Part shown: positions 47,594 through 59,587 of the stretch, one piece after another
Position numbering within the stretch: the first letter of the stretch is position 1
Layout of the letters: each line of letters opens with the position of its first letter
From: Vicia villosa
Taxonomy: Eukaryota > Streptophyta > Magnoliopsida > Fabales > Fabaceae
Assembly (NCBI RefSeq): GCF_029867415.1
Contig: NW_026705151.1
Coordinates: 620,001-684,000 of the forward strand
Direction: 5' to 3'
Length of the DNA: 64,000 nt
Made by a program: the position numbers and the translations under genes
The notes under the pieces: model-generated
What the model was told of the DNA's origin: nothing
The model's database searches: none
Seen by the model: the letters and a program-made list of their open reading frames with translations, nothing else

Positions 47594-48844
47594 TGTTAGA
47601 AAGTATAGGATAAGTATTTTTAGTATCGTCTCCTCAGGGATTGATGCGATATTATCGCCGTTCTACAGCTTAGTGTATTTTGAGTTAAGGCTCTGGATGT
47701 TTTTAGTATCATGAAAGATAAATAGCATTAAAAGAAATTAAAGACAATAAATTCGGGTTTAAAAACGATTTGGTAAAACTGTGTCAAGATTAGTATTCAT
47801 TAGTTTGCTTCATATGTACTCCAAAGATTATATATATGAACCTATTCATGATTAATACAATCACGTATCCTCTCGATACTGTTTATCTCTAAAGCAATAT
47901 CGTGATTATTGTCATATTCACCGTCAGATGATCTCTCATGCCGACAATCAACATGATAATCTTAAAAGCTTGATACTTGTGAATATCAACTCACAAATCT
48001 ATCTCTAGAGTTTGTTTATTGATAGATGAATATCTTTTAGGTCTAGCTTTGAAACATATCTCTCAATAGTGATCCAAAACAACAAATGAAACATAAATAA
48101 CAAGATATTCACCATGTATTAATCATTAACCAAGTTCATACATAATAGATCAAAGAAAGTACATATTTACAAACTAACTACCTCTAATCTTGACACAAGA
48201 TGAAACTTAGCCCTCCATATCCATGGAAGCTTCAACAACAAACATCAATACAAAATCTCCTAGCATAGAAATCCAAAGATGATGAAGAAATATGCTTGAG
48301 AAATCTTGAATATGGATGAGTTTTTCTTCTTTCTTCTCTTGCCCTAGAGTATGTTGTTGTTGTTGGAATGAAAAAGTGACAAGATAAGATCACAAAAATA
48401 TCTCCAAGTGCCTAAAAGTAGCCACTTGAAAAAGTACCGCCGCTTAGCGCCAAGGCGGCCGCTAAGCGGTCCTCAAAAAATATCTGGTTCCACGCTGGAG
48501 GCCGCTAAGCGGGATTAGGCCGCTTAGCGGAACTTGCTGAGCACAAAATCTTCCCTCGCCACTGGAAAGCGCGCTTAGTGGCCGCTAAGCGGCCCTTGCT
48601 GAACCAAAATTCTTCCTTTGGTCTCCAAACTTGCTCCAACATGTCTCAAAACCTCCATATACTTCCCAAAGTGCATAAAACCTATAAAAAGCAAAAGAAA
48701 AGCTTATAATTAAGAGATTTACTACCAAACTAAATGTTATTTATTTACACTATATCATACCAAAATTAAATGGAAAGAGTGTGAGAAAAGTTATCAAAAT
48801 ACCACAAAAGTTATCAACAAATATTCACATTTTGGATTCTAACA
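47594..48844 (-). repeat. 3' LTR of Athila copy 2
   Basis: On the minus strand it begins TGTTAGAATCC and ends TTTCTAACA. A palindrome cluster, CCGCTWAGCGG, lies at 48440-48592. It is preceded by the purine tract AAAGTTGGGGAGAG. Confidence 0.95.
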
Positions 48845-50536
48845 ACTCTCCCCAACTTTGACCTTTGTTTGTCCTCAAACAAGAACAACTCCACAAGCAC
48901 AAAAATAATATTTACAAAGTTAGCAACATAAAGAGAATGGTTCAAACTTGACTTACTTGCATGCTCCATAACCATCCCTTGCTTGTACAAGATCAAAACA
49001 TGAATATGAGCTAGGTTCTAAATACAAACACTTCATCACACTTGCATTATTCAAAATAATGTTCAAACTTGAATCACCTACAATCAACTTCAAAAATGAA
49101 GGACAAAGTGCTATAATCATGCTAGCACAAAGGATTTATCACTCTCCCTAACAATTGTGCACATTCAAGACAATTCATACATTCATCTAACTAAGTACCC
49201 AAAATGATAGAAGCAAAGATCACGAGGGCTTTTTCGGTTGTAACTTGGCTTGGTTCCAAACAAATGACATTTCTACAAGGCCAATGAATCAAAAAGGGAC
49301 AATTGCATGAAGAGCATTTATTCAATCACACTATTTACACAAACTTTCTTATTTCTCCCTTTTGACTTAACAACACTACAATGCATTCTTTCTTTTGTCT
49401 TTTGATTTTTCATCTCATTGAACTTTTTCTTTTCTTTTTCAAATTATTCTTTTTCTTCTTGAATGCATTGTTCTATTATACCACCATTTCCTTTCTTTCT
49501 TTTCTCAAGTAAACTCCTCTCTCCCCAACTTTGAACAATTCAACAATTCCACATAATCATGCTCTTCATTTAAGGTTTAAATGTAATTGGGTTAAGTGTC
49601 TACCAAAGAAAATATTTTCCAAGTGAGTTAAAAGTTTTCTCTATTTGCTTTTCTTCAACAAACTCAATAAGGAAGTACTTACTAGCTTGTCGGTTCTCAT
49701 TCAACTCACTTGGCAAAATCAAAATTTACGGCTCAAAATTGGTTTCAATTGATCACACTCTCACATGTGGCCTTTTGGAAGGTGGTTTTTCTCGTATTAC
49801 ACAAAAAAAAAATTGCCTCGATCACTTCTAAGTTCTAACACTTTAAACAAAGCAGATTAAGCATGAATCATCCCAGTTAACATCAATTGCTAGCACACAC
49901 AAAAGTCTATAGTACACAATGGAAAGTCCTCTCACTTATGTAGTTATGTCCTAACTAGATTCAAATATGAACAAAATCTTTCACATGCAAAGTGATGACA
50001 AGTTTTTGTATAAAGCACCTAAATCATATTCACACTAATATCTACAAAGCAAGAAAATCGTTACCTTAGCATGCACCACATCAAGAGCATTATCATCACC
50101 ATCAAACTTTGATGTTACCACTCTTTGATAAGACTTTGCTTGCTTGAGTTTTTTTCTATTCATCACAAGGACAAACAACAAAAATTTTCTTATAATTACT
50201 AATATTATGATCAAACACAATTACTACTATTATATTATTAGTACTATTATTATATTTACTATAACTATATTATATAACTACACAAACTTAACACTATGGT
50301 AAAAACACAAAATATAACACACACCTAATATAATATAATATATTAGAGACAAATTGCCAATGGCAAATGCCTCAAAGATGTCTTAGTAGCATCATTTGCT
50401 ACTTCATTACAACAAAACAAAATACATCCCTAAGGATGGTAACAAAATAATCCAACAACTAACTATTCAACAGAAAATTAAAGTACTAGTAAACAAACAC
50501 AATAAACATAACAACATCACCAAATGATATGCATCA
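48845..50536 (-). other. 3' non-coding region of Athila copy 2
   Basis: It is AT-rich with a pyrimidine-rich stretch (plus strand) at about 49370-49520. I see no gene. In minus-strand sense, the hairpin TTGTTTGAGGACAAACAA (48865-48882) lies 20 bases before the LTR. Confidence 0.6.
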
Positions 50537-51736
50537 TCACTCATCATCATTGTCCTCTTCTTCATGATTTCCTTCTTCACCCTCTTCTTCATTTTCTCCT
50601 CCCCCATTCCTAAAAAATGGCCTATCCTCCGGATAGTTACAAATGGCCTCATACTGCTCATTTGTAGTAAAAGATGTTACACTGGAAGGATCGCTCATCT
50701 TCAAGTACAAGCGGTGCAAGGAGTCGTGAATGGTAGCCTCCGACCTGCGCAAAGCATCCATATAATCCCAACTATACCTGCAAGCCATTTGCTGATTATA
50801 CCTTGCTTGGCCGGCAGGAGGAGCTACAGCCTTAGGTTGTGGTTGACGACCCCTTGCCCGTGGAGAACAAAACCGAGCAACATAACTGTCATCCACCTTG
50901 CTAGTGATAGTCATGTGAACCTCATCTGGGATCTCCACTCTAGCTCTCCTGCACAATCCCATAATCAAAGCAGGATAAGGAAGTTGACCCGCAAGTCGAC
51001 TCCCTAAAGAGTGCCCACTAGAAGCCACCTCTCGCATCTCATCAGAAATGAGCTGAGCAATGTCAATCTCTACACCTGTCATCATAGCAAATAATAAACA
51101 GGAGTTAGCTAAAGTAAGATCACTGTTGTGGCTCTTCGGCTTCAAGTTGTTCAGAAGCAGGGTGAGGTAGAGCTGAGCCATCTGATTCATATTTCCTCGA
51201 TCCATCTTCACTGGTATGCCAGATGGGTTAAGAGAAAAACCACGACTCTCAAAAGAAAGAGTCTCTGCTACTTCATCCATGTTCCACTGCCTTGCTCTAT
51301 GTATCCTTGCGTATTCACACCCATTTTCAGGAAGGGCTAAAGGATCACCAAGATAAGAGCTAATGGCAGCCCGGTTGAATGAAATCACTCTCCCCCTAAC
51401 AACGGTTTTTCTCACATACTTCGTATCTTCTGTGGGCATCGCATTAGCATAAAATTCCCTTACAATATCCACATTGATACGAGTACTTGGCTGCAAAAGA
51501 ACATCCCATCTACGATGGTGCATGTTTTCCATAAATTGCCTGTACTCCCCATTGGGCTTAAGGTCAAATATTTTCTCAGTTAAAATTTTTCTGCCACACA
51601 GCCGTCCAAACCACTCTTGGTGTTCAGCACTCAAAAATCTTGCACTGTCGAATTGAGGTGCTTCAGGAACGGGAGCTTGTCCAGAACTAGAGCCTGGAAA
51701 CCGTCCTCTTTTGCTTCGGTTTTGTCGAGAAGCCAT
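50537..51736 (-). CDS. Env-like third ORF of Athila copy 2
   Basis: This 399-residue ORF lies downstream of pol in the place of the env-like ORF of Athila elements. The main part (about residues 25-330) resembles the family often annotated in plants as a putative transposon protein. The C-terminus is very acidic, with a run of E, N and D over about the last 25 residues. I chose the ATG at 51736 because it directly follows an acceptor-like TTTGCAG-type site on the minus strand, which fits expression from spliced RNA. An upstream in-frame ATG at 51796 would add a short hydrophobic, Cys-rich leader. I see no other membrane segment, so a true envelope function is doubtful. Its role is unknown. 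Confidence 0.8.
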   Translation of the reverse strand: MASRQNRSKRGRFPGSSSGQAPVPEAPQFDSARFLSAEHQEWFGRLCGRKILTEKIFDLKPNGEYRQFMENMHHRRWDVLLQPSTRINVDIVREFYANAMPTEDTKYVRKTVVRGRVISFNRAAISSYLGDPLALPENGCEYARIHRARQWNMDEVAETLSFESRGFSLNPSGIPVKMDRGNMNQMAQLYLTLLLNNLKPKSHNSDLTLANSCLLFAMMTGVEIDIAQLISDEMREVASSGHSLGSRLAGQLPYPALIMGLCRRARVEIPDEVHMTITSKVDDSYVARFCSPRARGRQPQPKAVAPPAGQARYNQQMACRYSWDYMDALRRSEATIHDSLHRLYLKMSDPSSVTSFTTNEQYEAICNYPEDRPFFRNGGGENEEEGEEGNHEEEDNDDE

Positions 51737-52669
51737 CTGCAATTTACAACAAAAAGCACACCACACTGTTAAACACATAATATTGCAGTTAAACATAGCT
51801 AACTAGTGGTGCTGGACCCAACTTTGAATGCTTGAACAAGACTGAACCAGAAACAGAATTATTTTTCTGTCATCAGCATCCGCCGCTTAGCGGGGTCACG
51901 GCCGCTTAGCGGCCCTGCGATTTCTCAGAAAAATTCTGCAGAAATGCAGTCTGCTAAAGCATGCTTCTCCTACAATTTCTTCACTTCTTCTACATCAACA
52001 ATGGCAACCAGTGATGAATGCACTATTACCTCTACTCCTAATCACAAATCTAACCTAATTTACACAAACTAGGGGGGGTTTAACACACATTTTTCAGCAA
52101 TTCATTCACAAGAACAACAATCTAATTACAATCTAAACCTAAAATCTACAAACATAAACAATTCTAAACATCACCTACTACTACTATCAATTTACACAAA
52201 CTATTTCAAAGAAAAGAACAACATTTACCTTGCACAACCAAATGAACAAAGAGAATTGAGGGAGATGAGATGAACACAAGAAATTCCTTCAAAATGAATG
52301 CTAAGGTTGAAAGGGGAAAGGAGGGAACTTGGAGACTTGAAAGTTTTGGAAGAAATGAGGTGGCTAGGGTTTCTGGCCGCTCAGCCCCTCATAACTTGCT
52401 TCCCCATTGAACTGGGCCGGGTCAGACCCCTTTGGCCCACTTTTTTTTTTCTGCATTTTTGTGTGGCCGCTTAGCGGCGTGATGGCCGCTTAGCGGTATC
52501 AGTAAAATGCTGTTTTTCAGCAGCAAACACAGCAGTCCCCCAAGCCCCGATTTTTCCCGACTTTCCTAACAGTCATAACACACACAAAACAAGAAATACT
52601 TACAATGTTGGGGTGCCTCCCAACTAGCGCTTTGTTTAACGTCGGTTAGCTCGACGGTCCGAGGCGGCT
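51737..52669 (-). other. Spacer between pol and env-like ORF, Athila copy 2
   Basis: It is non-coding. After the pol stop come hairpin 1 (52640-52656) and hairpin 2 (52607-52624). Palindrome pairs CCGCTTAGCGG lie at 52467 and 52486 and at 51883 and 51902, each 19 bp apart. It ends in the acceptor-like site for the env-like ORF. Confidence 0.7.
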
Positions 52670-55600
52670 TTAAGGATCAAAAATCGGAACGGCTTCCGAA
52701 CTTCGATCGACTTCACCACCAAGATACGGCTTGAGTCTTTGACCATTCACAGTCCAACTTTCATTTGTCGTCGGATTTTCAAGCACAACCGCTCCATAGT
52801 CTTTTACTTCTTTGATTCGGAACGGACCCGACCACTTCGACTTTAATTTACCCGGAAACAACTTCAATCTTGAATTAAACAGTAAAACCATTTGACCTTC
52901 TTTGAAATCCTTCTCCACAATCTTTTTATCATGATATCCTTTCACTTTCTCCTTGTAAATTTTGTTGGATTCATAGGCTTGTAATCGCAATTCTTCCATC
53001 TCAAGCAATTGCAATCTTCTCATTTCACCACTTGCCTTCGGATCAAAGTTAAGCAACTTCAAGGCCCAAAATGCCTTATGCTCCAATTCTACGGGTAGAT
53101 GACAACTTTTCCCGTAAACCATTTGAAACGGAGTAAAACCAATCGGTGCCTTGTATGCCGTACGGTAAGCCCATAAAGCATCATCCAACTTCTGTGACCA
53201 ATCCTTTCTTGACAACGAAACTGTTTTTTCCAAGATTCTTTTGATTTCTCGGTTGGAAACTTCGGCTTGACCATTAGCTTGTGGATGATAGGCCGTGGTT
53301 ACTTTGTGCTTCACACCATATTGTTGTAAGACTTTTTCTAGTTGTGTGTTGCAAAAATGCGAGCCACCATCACTAATGAGAATCCTCGGTGTTCCAAACC
53401 TTGTGAAAATGTTTTTCTTCAAGAACTTGATTACGGTCTTTCCATCCGCCTTCGGACATGCTATTGCTTCCACCCATTTTGAGACATAATCAACCGCAAC
53501 CAAAATATACTCACAACCAAAAGATGAAGGAAATGGTCCTACAAAGTCTATTCCCCAACAATCAAACACTTCCACTTCTAACATATTTGTCAATGGCATT
53601 TCATTCCTTTTACTCACTCCACCACTTCTTTGACAATTATCACAACTTTGTGCATGCAAGTAAGCATCTTTGAACAACGTCGGCCAATAGAACCCGGATT
53701 GAAGAACTTTTGCCGCCGTTCTTTGCCCACCATAATGCCCACCATAAGGTGAATTATGACAATGCCACAAGATTCTCATTGCTTCCTCTCTCGTCACACA
53801 TCTTCTTAGCACACCATCCACACCAATTTTGAACAAGTATGGATCATCCCACACATAGAATTTGGCATCATGGAGAAACTTCTTTATTGCACTTTTACTC
53901 CAATCTTCCGGCATCCAACCCGATGCCTTATGATTGGCCATGTCAGCAAACCACGGCCTTTCTTCCACCATGAACAACTTTTCATCCGGGAATGATTCCA
54001 AAACCTCTTCTTCTTTGTTTGTTACCTCTTCATTCACCAACCTTGATAAATGATCCGCCACCAAGTTTTCCGCTCCTTTCTTGTCTCTAATTTCTAAGTG
54101 GAATTCTTGTAGCAACAATATCCACCTAATGAGCCTTTGCTTTGAATCCGGCTTGGTAAGCAAATACTTTATCGCTGCATGGTCAGTGTAAACAACAACT
54201 TTCGAACCAATTAGATAGGACCTAAATTTTTCTAATGCATATACAATAGCTAGCAGTTCTTTTTCCGTTGTTGCATAATTAATTTGTGCTTCATTAAGAA
54301 CCTTACTAGCATAATGTATAGCATGAAAAATTTTTCCTTTTCTTTGACCCAACACCGCTCCTACCGCATAATCACTAGCATCACACATTAGTTCAAAATC
54401 AAGTTTCCAATCGGGTGCTATGATTATGGGAGCGGTGGTCAATCTTTGTTTCAATTCATTAAAAGCTAAAAGGCATGCATTATCAAAAACAAAAGACTTA
54501 TCTTTGTTGAGCAAGTTGCTCAAAGGCTTTGCAATCTTTGAGAAGTCTTTGATGAATCTCCTATAGAATCCCGCATGGCCTAAGAAGCTTCGAATTCCTT
54601 TGACATTTGTTGGCGGTGGTAACTTCTCAATAACCTCCACTTTTGCTCGATCGACTTCAATTCCTTTGGAAGAAACTTTGTGACCAAGAACTATGCCTTC
54701 GGTAACCATGAAATTGCATTTTTCCCAATTGAGGACCAAGTTGGTTTCAACACATCTTTTCAACACGGCATCCAAATTCTTCAAGCAAAGATCAAATGAG
54801 GCTCCAAAAACGGAGAAGTCATCCATGAAAACTTCCATTGTCTTTTCTATGAAGTCCGAGAAGATAGCTTGCATACATCTTTGGAAAGTGGCCGGTGCAT
54901 TACACAATCCAAACGGCATTCGTCTATAAGCAAAAATTCCAAAGGGACAAGTGAACGCCGTTTTCTCTTGATCTTCCGGATTGACCGAAATTTGGTTGTA
55001 CCCGGAGTAGCCATCCAAAAAACAATAGAACTCTTGACCCGATAACCTTTCCAACATTTGGTCCATAAAAGGTAAAGGGAAGTGATCTTTCCTAGTAGCT
55101 TGGTTAAGCTTTCGGTAATCAATACACATCCTCCAACCCGTCACGGTCCTTGTCGGAATCAACTCATTCTTTTCATTTGTGATCACGGTCATTCCTCCTT
55201 TCTTTGGTACCACTTGGACTGGACTCACCCATGCACTATCGGAAATGGGATAAATCATTCCGGCTTCCAATAGTTTCACCACTTCCTTTCTTACCACTTC
55301 TTTCATTGTAGGATTCAACCGGCGTTGAGGTTGAGCTACCGGTTTAAAATCCTCCTCCATCATAATTCTATGCATACAATAGGCCGGACTAATTCCTTTT
55401 AGATCGGAAAGAACCCATCCTATCGCCTCCTTGTTAGCTTTCAACACATGAATTAATTTCTCTTCCTCCTTTTTAGACAATGAACCACTAATTATCACCG
55501 GCTTCTTACCACCTTCTTCAAGAAAAACATATTTTAAATGGGGCGGCAACATCTTCAATTCTAATTTGGTTTCTTCCACCTTTGGCTCATCTTTCAACTC

Positions 55601-58117
55601 CTCCATCTTTGCTTCAAAAGGACTTATCTCTTCAAAAACATCAAGATCTCGCAAACACTCTTCAATCTCTTTTTCTTCTTCTTCATTGAGAACATCAAGA
55701 GCTTTGGTTAATGTTTTCTCAAGAGGATTGAACATATGAGCTCTACTTTCAACTTGCATGATAACTTCCTCCATAGCATCAATTCTAAAACAATCACTTG
55801 TATCATTTGGATGTTTCATTGCTTCCGAAAGATCAAAACACACTTCCTCATCTTGGAACCTCAATTTCATTAAACCATCATCAATGTCTATCATCATCCT
55901 TGCCGTCTTCATAAAAGGTCTTCCTAGAATTAACGGGGTATCAACATCCTCCTCCATATCAATGACAACAAAATCAACCGGAAAGAAGAACTTGTCAACT
56001 TTCACAAGTAAATCTTCCGCTATCCCAAAAGGCATAGTTGTAGACTTATCGGCTAATTGAAGTGTCATTCTTGTATTTTTCATATCCACAATGCCTAACC
56101 TCTTGACCATGGATAAAGGAATCAAATTGATACTTGAACCCGTGTCAACCAAACCTCTTCCAATATGAATGTCACCAATAGTAACCGGCAAAGTAACTCT
56201 TCCTGGATCTCTTTCCTTCCTTGGTAGAGTACTTTGAATGATGGCACTACATTTAGCATCTAGGACAACCGTTTCGGGCTCAGTGTAACTTCTTTTCTTC
56301 GTGAGGATGTCCTTCATAAACTTGGCATATTTTGGCATTTGCTCTAAAGCTTCACCAAAAGGAATATTAATTTGCAATTGCCTAAATATGTCAAGAAAAC
56401 GAGCATATTGCTTCTCATTATCTTTCTTCGAAGGCGCACGAGGGTACGGTAAATTACGAACGGGAGGACTAGTAACTTTCTTCTTTCCCTCTTTAATCTT
56501 TCTCTTTTTCTCTCTATTTTTTTCTTCTTCTTCCTCACTTTTTTCTTCACTCTCATTTTCAACTAAGACTCCCTCATTTTTCTTTGGTTCTACTTCACTT
56601 TCCACCTCTTTCTCCTTTTCTATCCTAACTTCCTCCTCCTCGACCTCCTTCTCCACTTCACTTTCAAGCACCCTCCCACTCCTAGTTACAACCGCTTTGC
56701 AATGCTCCTTAGGATTGGTTTGAGTGTTTGCCGTGAATGATGGTCCGGGTTGCTTCTCGGCTAATTGTTTTGCAAGTTGGCCGACTTGAGTCTCTAAATT
56801 CTTTATTGCCGCTTCATTACTCTTTTGATTCGCCATTGATGCTTGCATAAATTGATTTAGAGTCTCCTCCAACTTTGAAGGCTTGTCTTGAGAAGGTTGT
56901 TGTTGTTGATAAGGACTTTGTCTTTGTTGATAATTATCTTGTCTCCACCCTTGACCATATTGCGGTGCATTAGGCCTTTGTTGGTATCCACCTTGGTTTT
57001 GGTAAGGAGCTTGTCTTTGTTGATAGCCTCCTTGGTTTTGATTCGCCATGTAATTCACTTCATTCACCGGTGGACAATATCCGGTAGGGTGGTCTCCACT
57101 ACAAAGCTCACACGAAGCAACTTGTTTGTTCTTGTTAGGATCATTTAATTCCTTGAGTTGTTGAGGTAACCTTGCCATTTGTTTTGTAAGCTCCTCCACT
57201 TGTTGAGAAAGAAGCTTATTCTGAGCAAGAATAGCATCATTGGTTCCTAATTCAATAAGTCCCGGTTTCTTTTGAACAACTCCTCGGTTATGTTGCACCT
57301 GATGATCATTCCTGGCCATTTTCTCAATTATCTCTATTGCCTCCTCTGCTGTCTTAGCCATCAAAGAACCTCCAGCAGTAGCATCCAAAAGAAGCTTCGG
57401 TTGAGGTTGTAAGCCATTACGAAAAATATGAATCTGGGTGAGTTCATCAAATCCATGACTCGGACATTTTCTCAACATTGACTTATACCTTTCCCATGCT
57501 TCATTAAGAGTTTCATTCACACCTTGAGAGAACACTGAAATTGCTGTTTTTGCTTCAAGCAACCTTGACTGAGGAAAGAACCTATCAAGAAACTTTTCTT
57601 CTAACTCATTCCAATTTGTCATGGTTTGAGTAGGTTGATCAAGGTACCAATCCTTTGCTTTCCCAATCAATGAGTGAGGAAATAGTCTTTTAAACACTTG
57701 CTCTTCCTCTCTTTCAGGTGCTCCGACTGCTCCGGCAATTTCATAGAACTTTGTCAAGTGTGTATATGGGTCCTCATGATCAAGTCCTGAAAAAGGACTA
57801 GCATAAAGTAGTTGAAGAATGCCAGTCTTCATTTCAGAATTTCTTGCATTGTTGTCATTTCGTGCAAACTGGGCTGCTCTTCTTGGACTGTTAGCACATG
57901 GTGCCCTTGGAGGTGGTGGTGGTGGTGGATCATGATCTCCATTCCCTGCCATCTCTTCTTCTATAACTTGTGGTGTTGATGAAGTAGTTGCTTCTTGGAC
58001 TAATCTTCGTTCTTTGGCTAGTTTCCTTCTTCTTCTGGTTTTACTGTTCAATCTCCTTGCAGTTCTTTCAATTTCTGGATCAAAAAGAAGCTGATCTGCT
58101 GGGACACTCCCACGCAT
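52670..58117 (-). CDS. Gag-pol polyprotein of Athila copy 2, intact
   Basis: The protein has 1815 residues from the ATG at 58115-58117; the frame is open further upstream but has no earlier ATG, and an acceptor-like TTTCAG lies just before. Gag spans about residues 85-240, followed by a zinc knuckle, [13 protein letters not shown] (about 335-348), and a Q/G/Y-rich tract. The protease motif is DTGSS (about 655). RT includes [10 protein letters not shown] and the catalytic FMDD (about 1097), with F for the usual Y. RNase H begins near [11 protein letters not shown] and ends before ADHLSR. Integrase has an HHCC region and D, D and E in GIDFVG, ISDGGS and AEVSNRE (about 1520-1620). No stop or frameshift is present. 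It supplies particles, cDNA synthesis and integration, and could also mobilise the non-autonomous element that shares its primer site. Confidence 0.95.
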   Translation of the reverse strand: MRGSVPADQLLFDPEIERTARRLNSKTRRRRKLAKERRLVQEATTSSTPQVIEEEMAGNGDHDPPPPPPPRAPCANSPRRAAQFARNDNNARNSEMKTGILQLLYASPFSGLDHEDPYTHLTKFYEIAGAVGAPEREEEQVFKRLFPHSLIGKAKDWYLDQPTQTMTNWNELEEKFLDRFFPQSRLLEAKTAISVFSQGVNETLNEAWERYKSMLRKCPSHGFDELTQIHIFRNGLQPQPKLLLDATAGGSLMAKTAEEAIEIIEKMARNDHQVQHNRGVVQKKPGLIELGTNDAILAQNKLLSQQVEELTKQMARLPQQLKELNDPNKNKQVASCELCSGDHPTGYCPPVNEVNYMANQNQGGYQQRQAPYQNQGGYQQRPNAPQYGQGWRQDNYQQRQSPYQQQQPSQDKPSKLEETLNQFMQASMANQKSNEAAIKNLETQVGQLAKQLAEKQPGPSFTANTQTNPKEHCKAVVTRSGRVLESEVEKEVEEEEVRIEKEKEVESEVEPKKNEGVLVENESEEKSEEEEEKNREKKRKIKEGKKKVTSPPVRNLPYPRAPSKKDNEKQYARFLDIFRQLQINIPFGEALEQMPKYAKFMKDILTKKRSYTEPETVVLDAKCSAIIQSTLPRKERDPGRVTLPVTIGDIHIGRGLVDTGSSINLIPLSMVKRLGIVDMKNTRMTLQLADKSTTMPFGIAEDLLVKVDKFFFPVDFVVIDMEEDVDTPLILGRPFMKTARMMIDIDDGLMKLRFQDEEVCFDLSEAMKHPNDTSDCFRIDAMEEVIMQVESRAHMFNPLEKTLTKALDVLNEEEEKEIEECLRDLDVFEEISPFEAKMEELKDEPKVEETKLELKMLPPHLKYVFLEEGGKKPVIISGSLSKKEEEKLIHVLKANKEAIGWVLSDLKGISPAYCMHRIMMEEDFKPVAQPQRRLNPTMKEVVRKEVVKLLEAGMIYPISDSAWVSPVQVVPKKGGMTVITNEKNELIPTRTVTGWRMCIDYRKLNQATRKDHFPLPFMDQMLERLSGQEFYCFLDGYSGYNQISVNPEDQEKTAFTCPFGIFAYRRMPFGLCNAPATFQRCMQAIFSDFIEKTMEVFMDDFSVFGASFDLCLKNLDAVLKRCVETNLVLNWEKCNFMVTEGIVLGHKVSSKGIEVDRAKVEVIEKLPPPTNVKGIRSFLGHAGFYRRFIKDFSKIAKPLSNLLNKDKSFVFDNACLLAFNELKQRLTTAPIIIAPDWKLDFELMCDASDYAVGAVLGQRKGKIFHAIHYASKVLNEAQINYATTEKELLAIVYALEKFRSYLIGSKVVVYTDHAAIKYLLTKPDSKQRLIRWILLLQEFHLEIRDKKGAENLVADHLSRLVNEEVTNKEEEVLESFPDEKLFMVEERPWFADMANHKASGWMPEDWSKSAIKKFLHDAKFYVWDDPYLFKIGVDGVLRRCVTREEAMRILWHCHNSPYGGHYGGQRTAAKVLQSGFYWPTLFKDAYLHAQSCDNCQRSGGVSKRNEMPLTNMLEVEVFDCWGIDFVGPFPSSFGCEYILVAVDYVSKWVEAIACPKADGKTVIKFLKKNIFTRFGTPRILISDGGSHFCNTQLEKVLQQYGVKHKVTTAYHPQANGQAEVSNREIKRILEKTVSLSRKDWSQKLDDALWAYRTAYKAPIGFTPFQMVYGKSCHLPVELEHKAFWALKLLNFDPKASGEMRRLQLLEMEELRLQAYESNKIYKEKVKGYHDKKIVEKDFKEGQMVLLFNSRLKLFPGKLKSKWSGPFRIKEVKDYGAVVLENPTTNESWTVNGQRLKPYLGGEVDRSSEAVPIFDP

Positions 58118-58230
58118 AAACCAGAGCTGAAACACTAACCAAAAAGTGAGCAAAGACTAGGTAATAATAATAATATTTATACTCAAAACACACAAAAACT
58201 ATTGCTATGCTTATAATATCTTAACGCCAA

Positions 58231-58248
58231 TCCCCGGCAACGGCGCCA
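58231..58248 (-). other. Primer-binding site of Athila copy 2
   Basis: TGGCGCCGTTGCCGGGGA on the minus strand lies three bases from the 5' LTR and is complementary to tRNA-Asp. Confidence 0.9.
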
Positions 58249-58251
58249 TTT

Positions 58252-59498
58252 TGTTAGAAAGTATAGGATAAGTATTTTTAGTATCGTCTCCTCAGGGATT
58301 GATGCGATATTATCGCCGTTCTACAGCTTAGTGTATTTTGAGTTAAGGCTCTGGATGTTTTTAGTATCATGAAAGATAAATAGCATTAAAAGAAATTAAA
58401 GACAATAAATTCGGGTTTAAAAACGATTTGGTAAAACTGTGTCAAGATTAGTATTCATTAGTTTGCTTCATATGTACTCCAAAGATTATATATATGAACC
58501 TATTCATGATTAATACAATCACGTATCCTCTCGATACTGTTTATCTCTAAAGCAATATCGTGATTATTGTCATATTCACCGTCAGATGATCTCTCATGCC
58601 GACAATCAACATGATAATCTTAAAAGCTTGATACTTGTGAATATCAACTCACAAATCTATCTCTAGAGTTTGTTTATTGATAGATGAATATCTTTTAGGT
58701 CTAGCTTTGAAACATATCTCTCAATAGTGATCCAAAACAACAAATGAAACATAAATAACAAGATATTCACCATGTATTAATCATTAACCAAGTTCATACA
58801 TAATAGATCAAAGAAAGTACATATTTACAAACTAACTACCTCTAATCTTGACACAAGATGAAACTTAGCCCTCCATATCCATGGAAGCTTCAACAACAAA
58901 CATCAATACAAAATCTCCTAGCATAGAAATCCAAAGATGATGAAGAAATATGCTTGAGAAATCTTGAATATGGATGAGTTTTTCTTCTTTCTTCTCTTGC
59001 CCTAGAGTATGTTGTTGTTGTTGGAATGAAAAAGTGACAAGATAAGATCACAAAAATATCTCCAAGTGCCTAAAAGTAGCCACTTGAAAAAGTACCGCCG
59101 CTTAGCGCCAAGGCGGCCGCTAAGCGGTCCTCAAAAAATATCTGGTTCCACGCTGGAGGCCGCTAAGCGGGATTAGGCCGCTTAGCGGAACTTGCTGAGC
59201 ACAAAATCTTCCCTCGCCACTGGAAAGCGCGCTTAGTGGCCGCTAAGCGGCCCTTGCTGAACCAAAATTCTTCCTTTGGTCTCCAAACTTGCTCCAACAT
59301 GTCTCAAAACCTCCATATACTTCCCAAAGTGCATAAAACCTATAAAAAGCAAAAGAAAAGCTTATAATTAAGAGATTTACTACCAAACTAAATGTTATTT
59401 ATTTACACTATATCATACCAAAATTAAATGGAAAGAGTGTGAGAAAAGTTATCAAAATACCACAAAAGTTATCAACAAATATTCACATTTTGGATTCT

Positions 59499-59502
<4 letters not shown>
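58252..59502 (-). repeat. 5' LTR of Athila copy 2
   Basis: It is the 1251-bp partner of 47594-48844, indistinguishable by eye in the parts compared. Its outer end joins the TA repeats at 59503. Confidence 0.95.

Positions 59503-59584
<82 letters not shown>
59503..59584. repeat. TA microsatellite
   Basis: It is a pure TA run next to the Athila LTR, probably continuous with 47580-47593 before the insertion. Confidence 0.95.

Positions 59585-59587
<3 letters not shown>

Larger units (their letters stand above)
47594..59502 (-). mobile_element. Full-length Athila/Cyclops-like retrotransposon, copy 2
   Basis: Its length is 11909 bp, with two 1251-bp LTRs at a constant offset of 10658 bp. I found no difference in the stretches compared. 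Primer site, gag-pol, hairpin module, env-like ORF and polypurine tract are all present. Flanking TATAT on both sides is compatible with a 5-bp duplication within TA repeats. It appears recently inserted and potentially autonomous. Confidence 0.94.

Noticed and set aside
50537..51736. True viral envelope protein
   Set aside because: No clear signal peptide, fusion peptide or transmembrane anchor is present in the ORF from its likely start. Only the genomic position is env-like.
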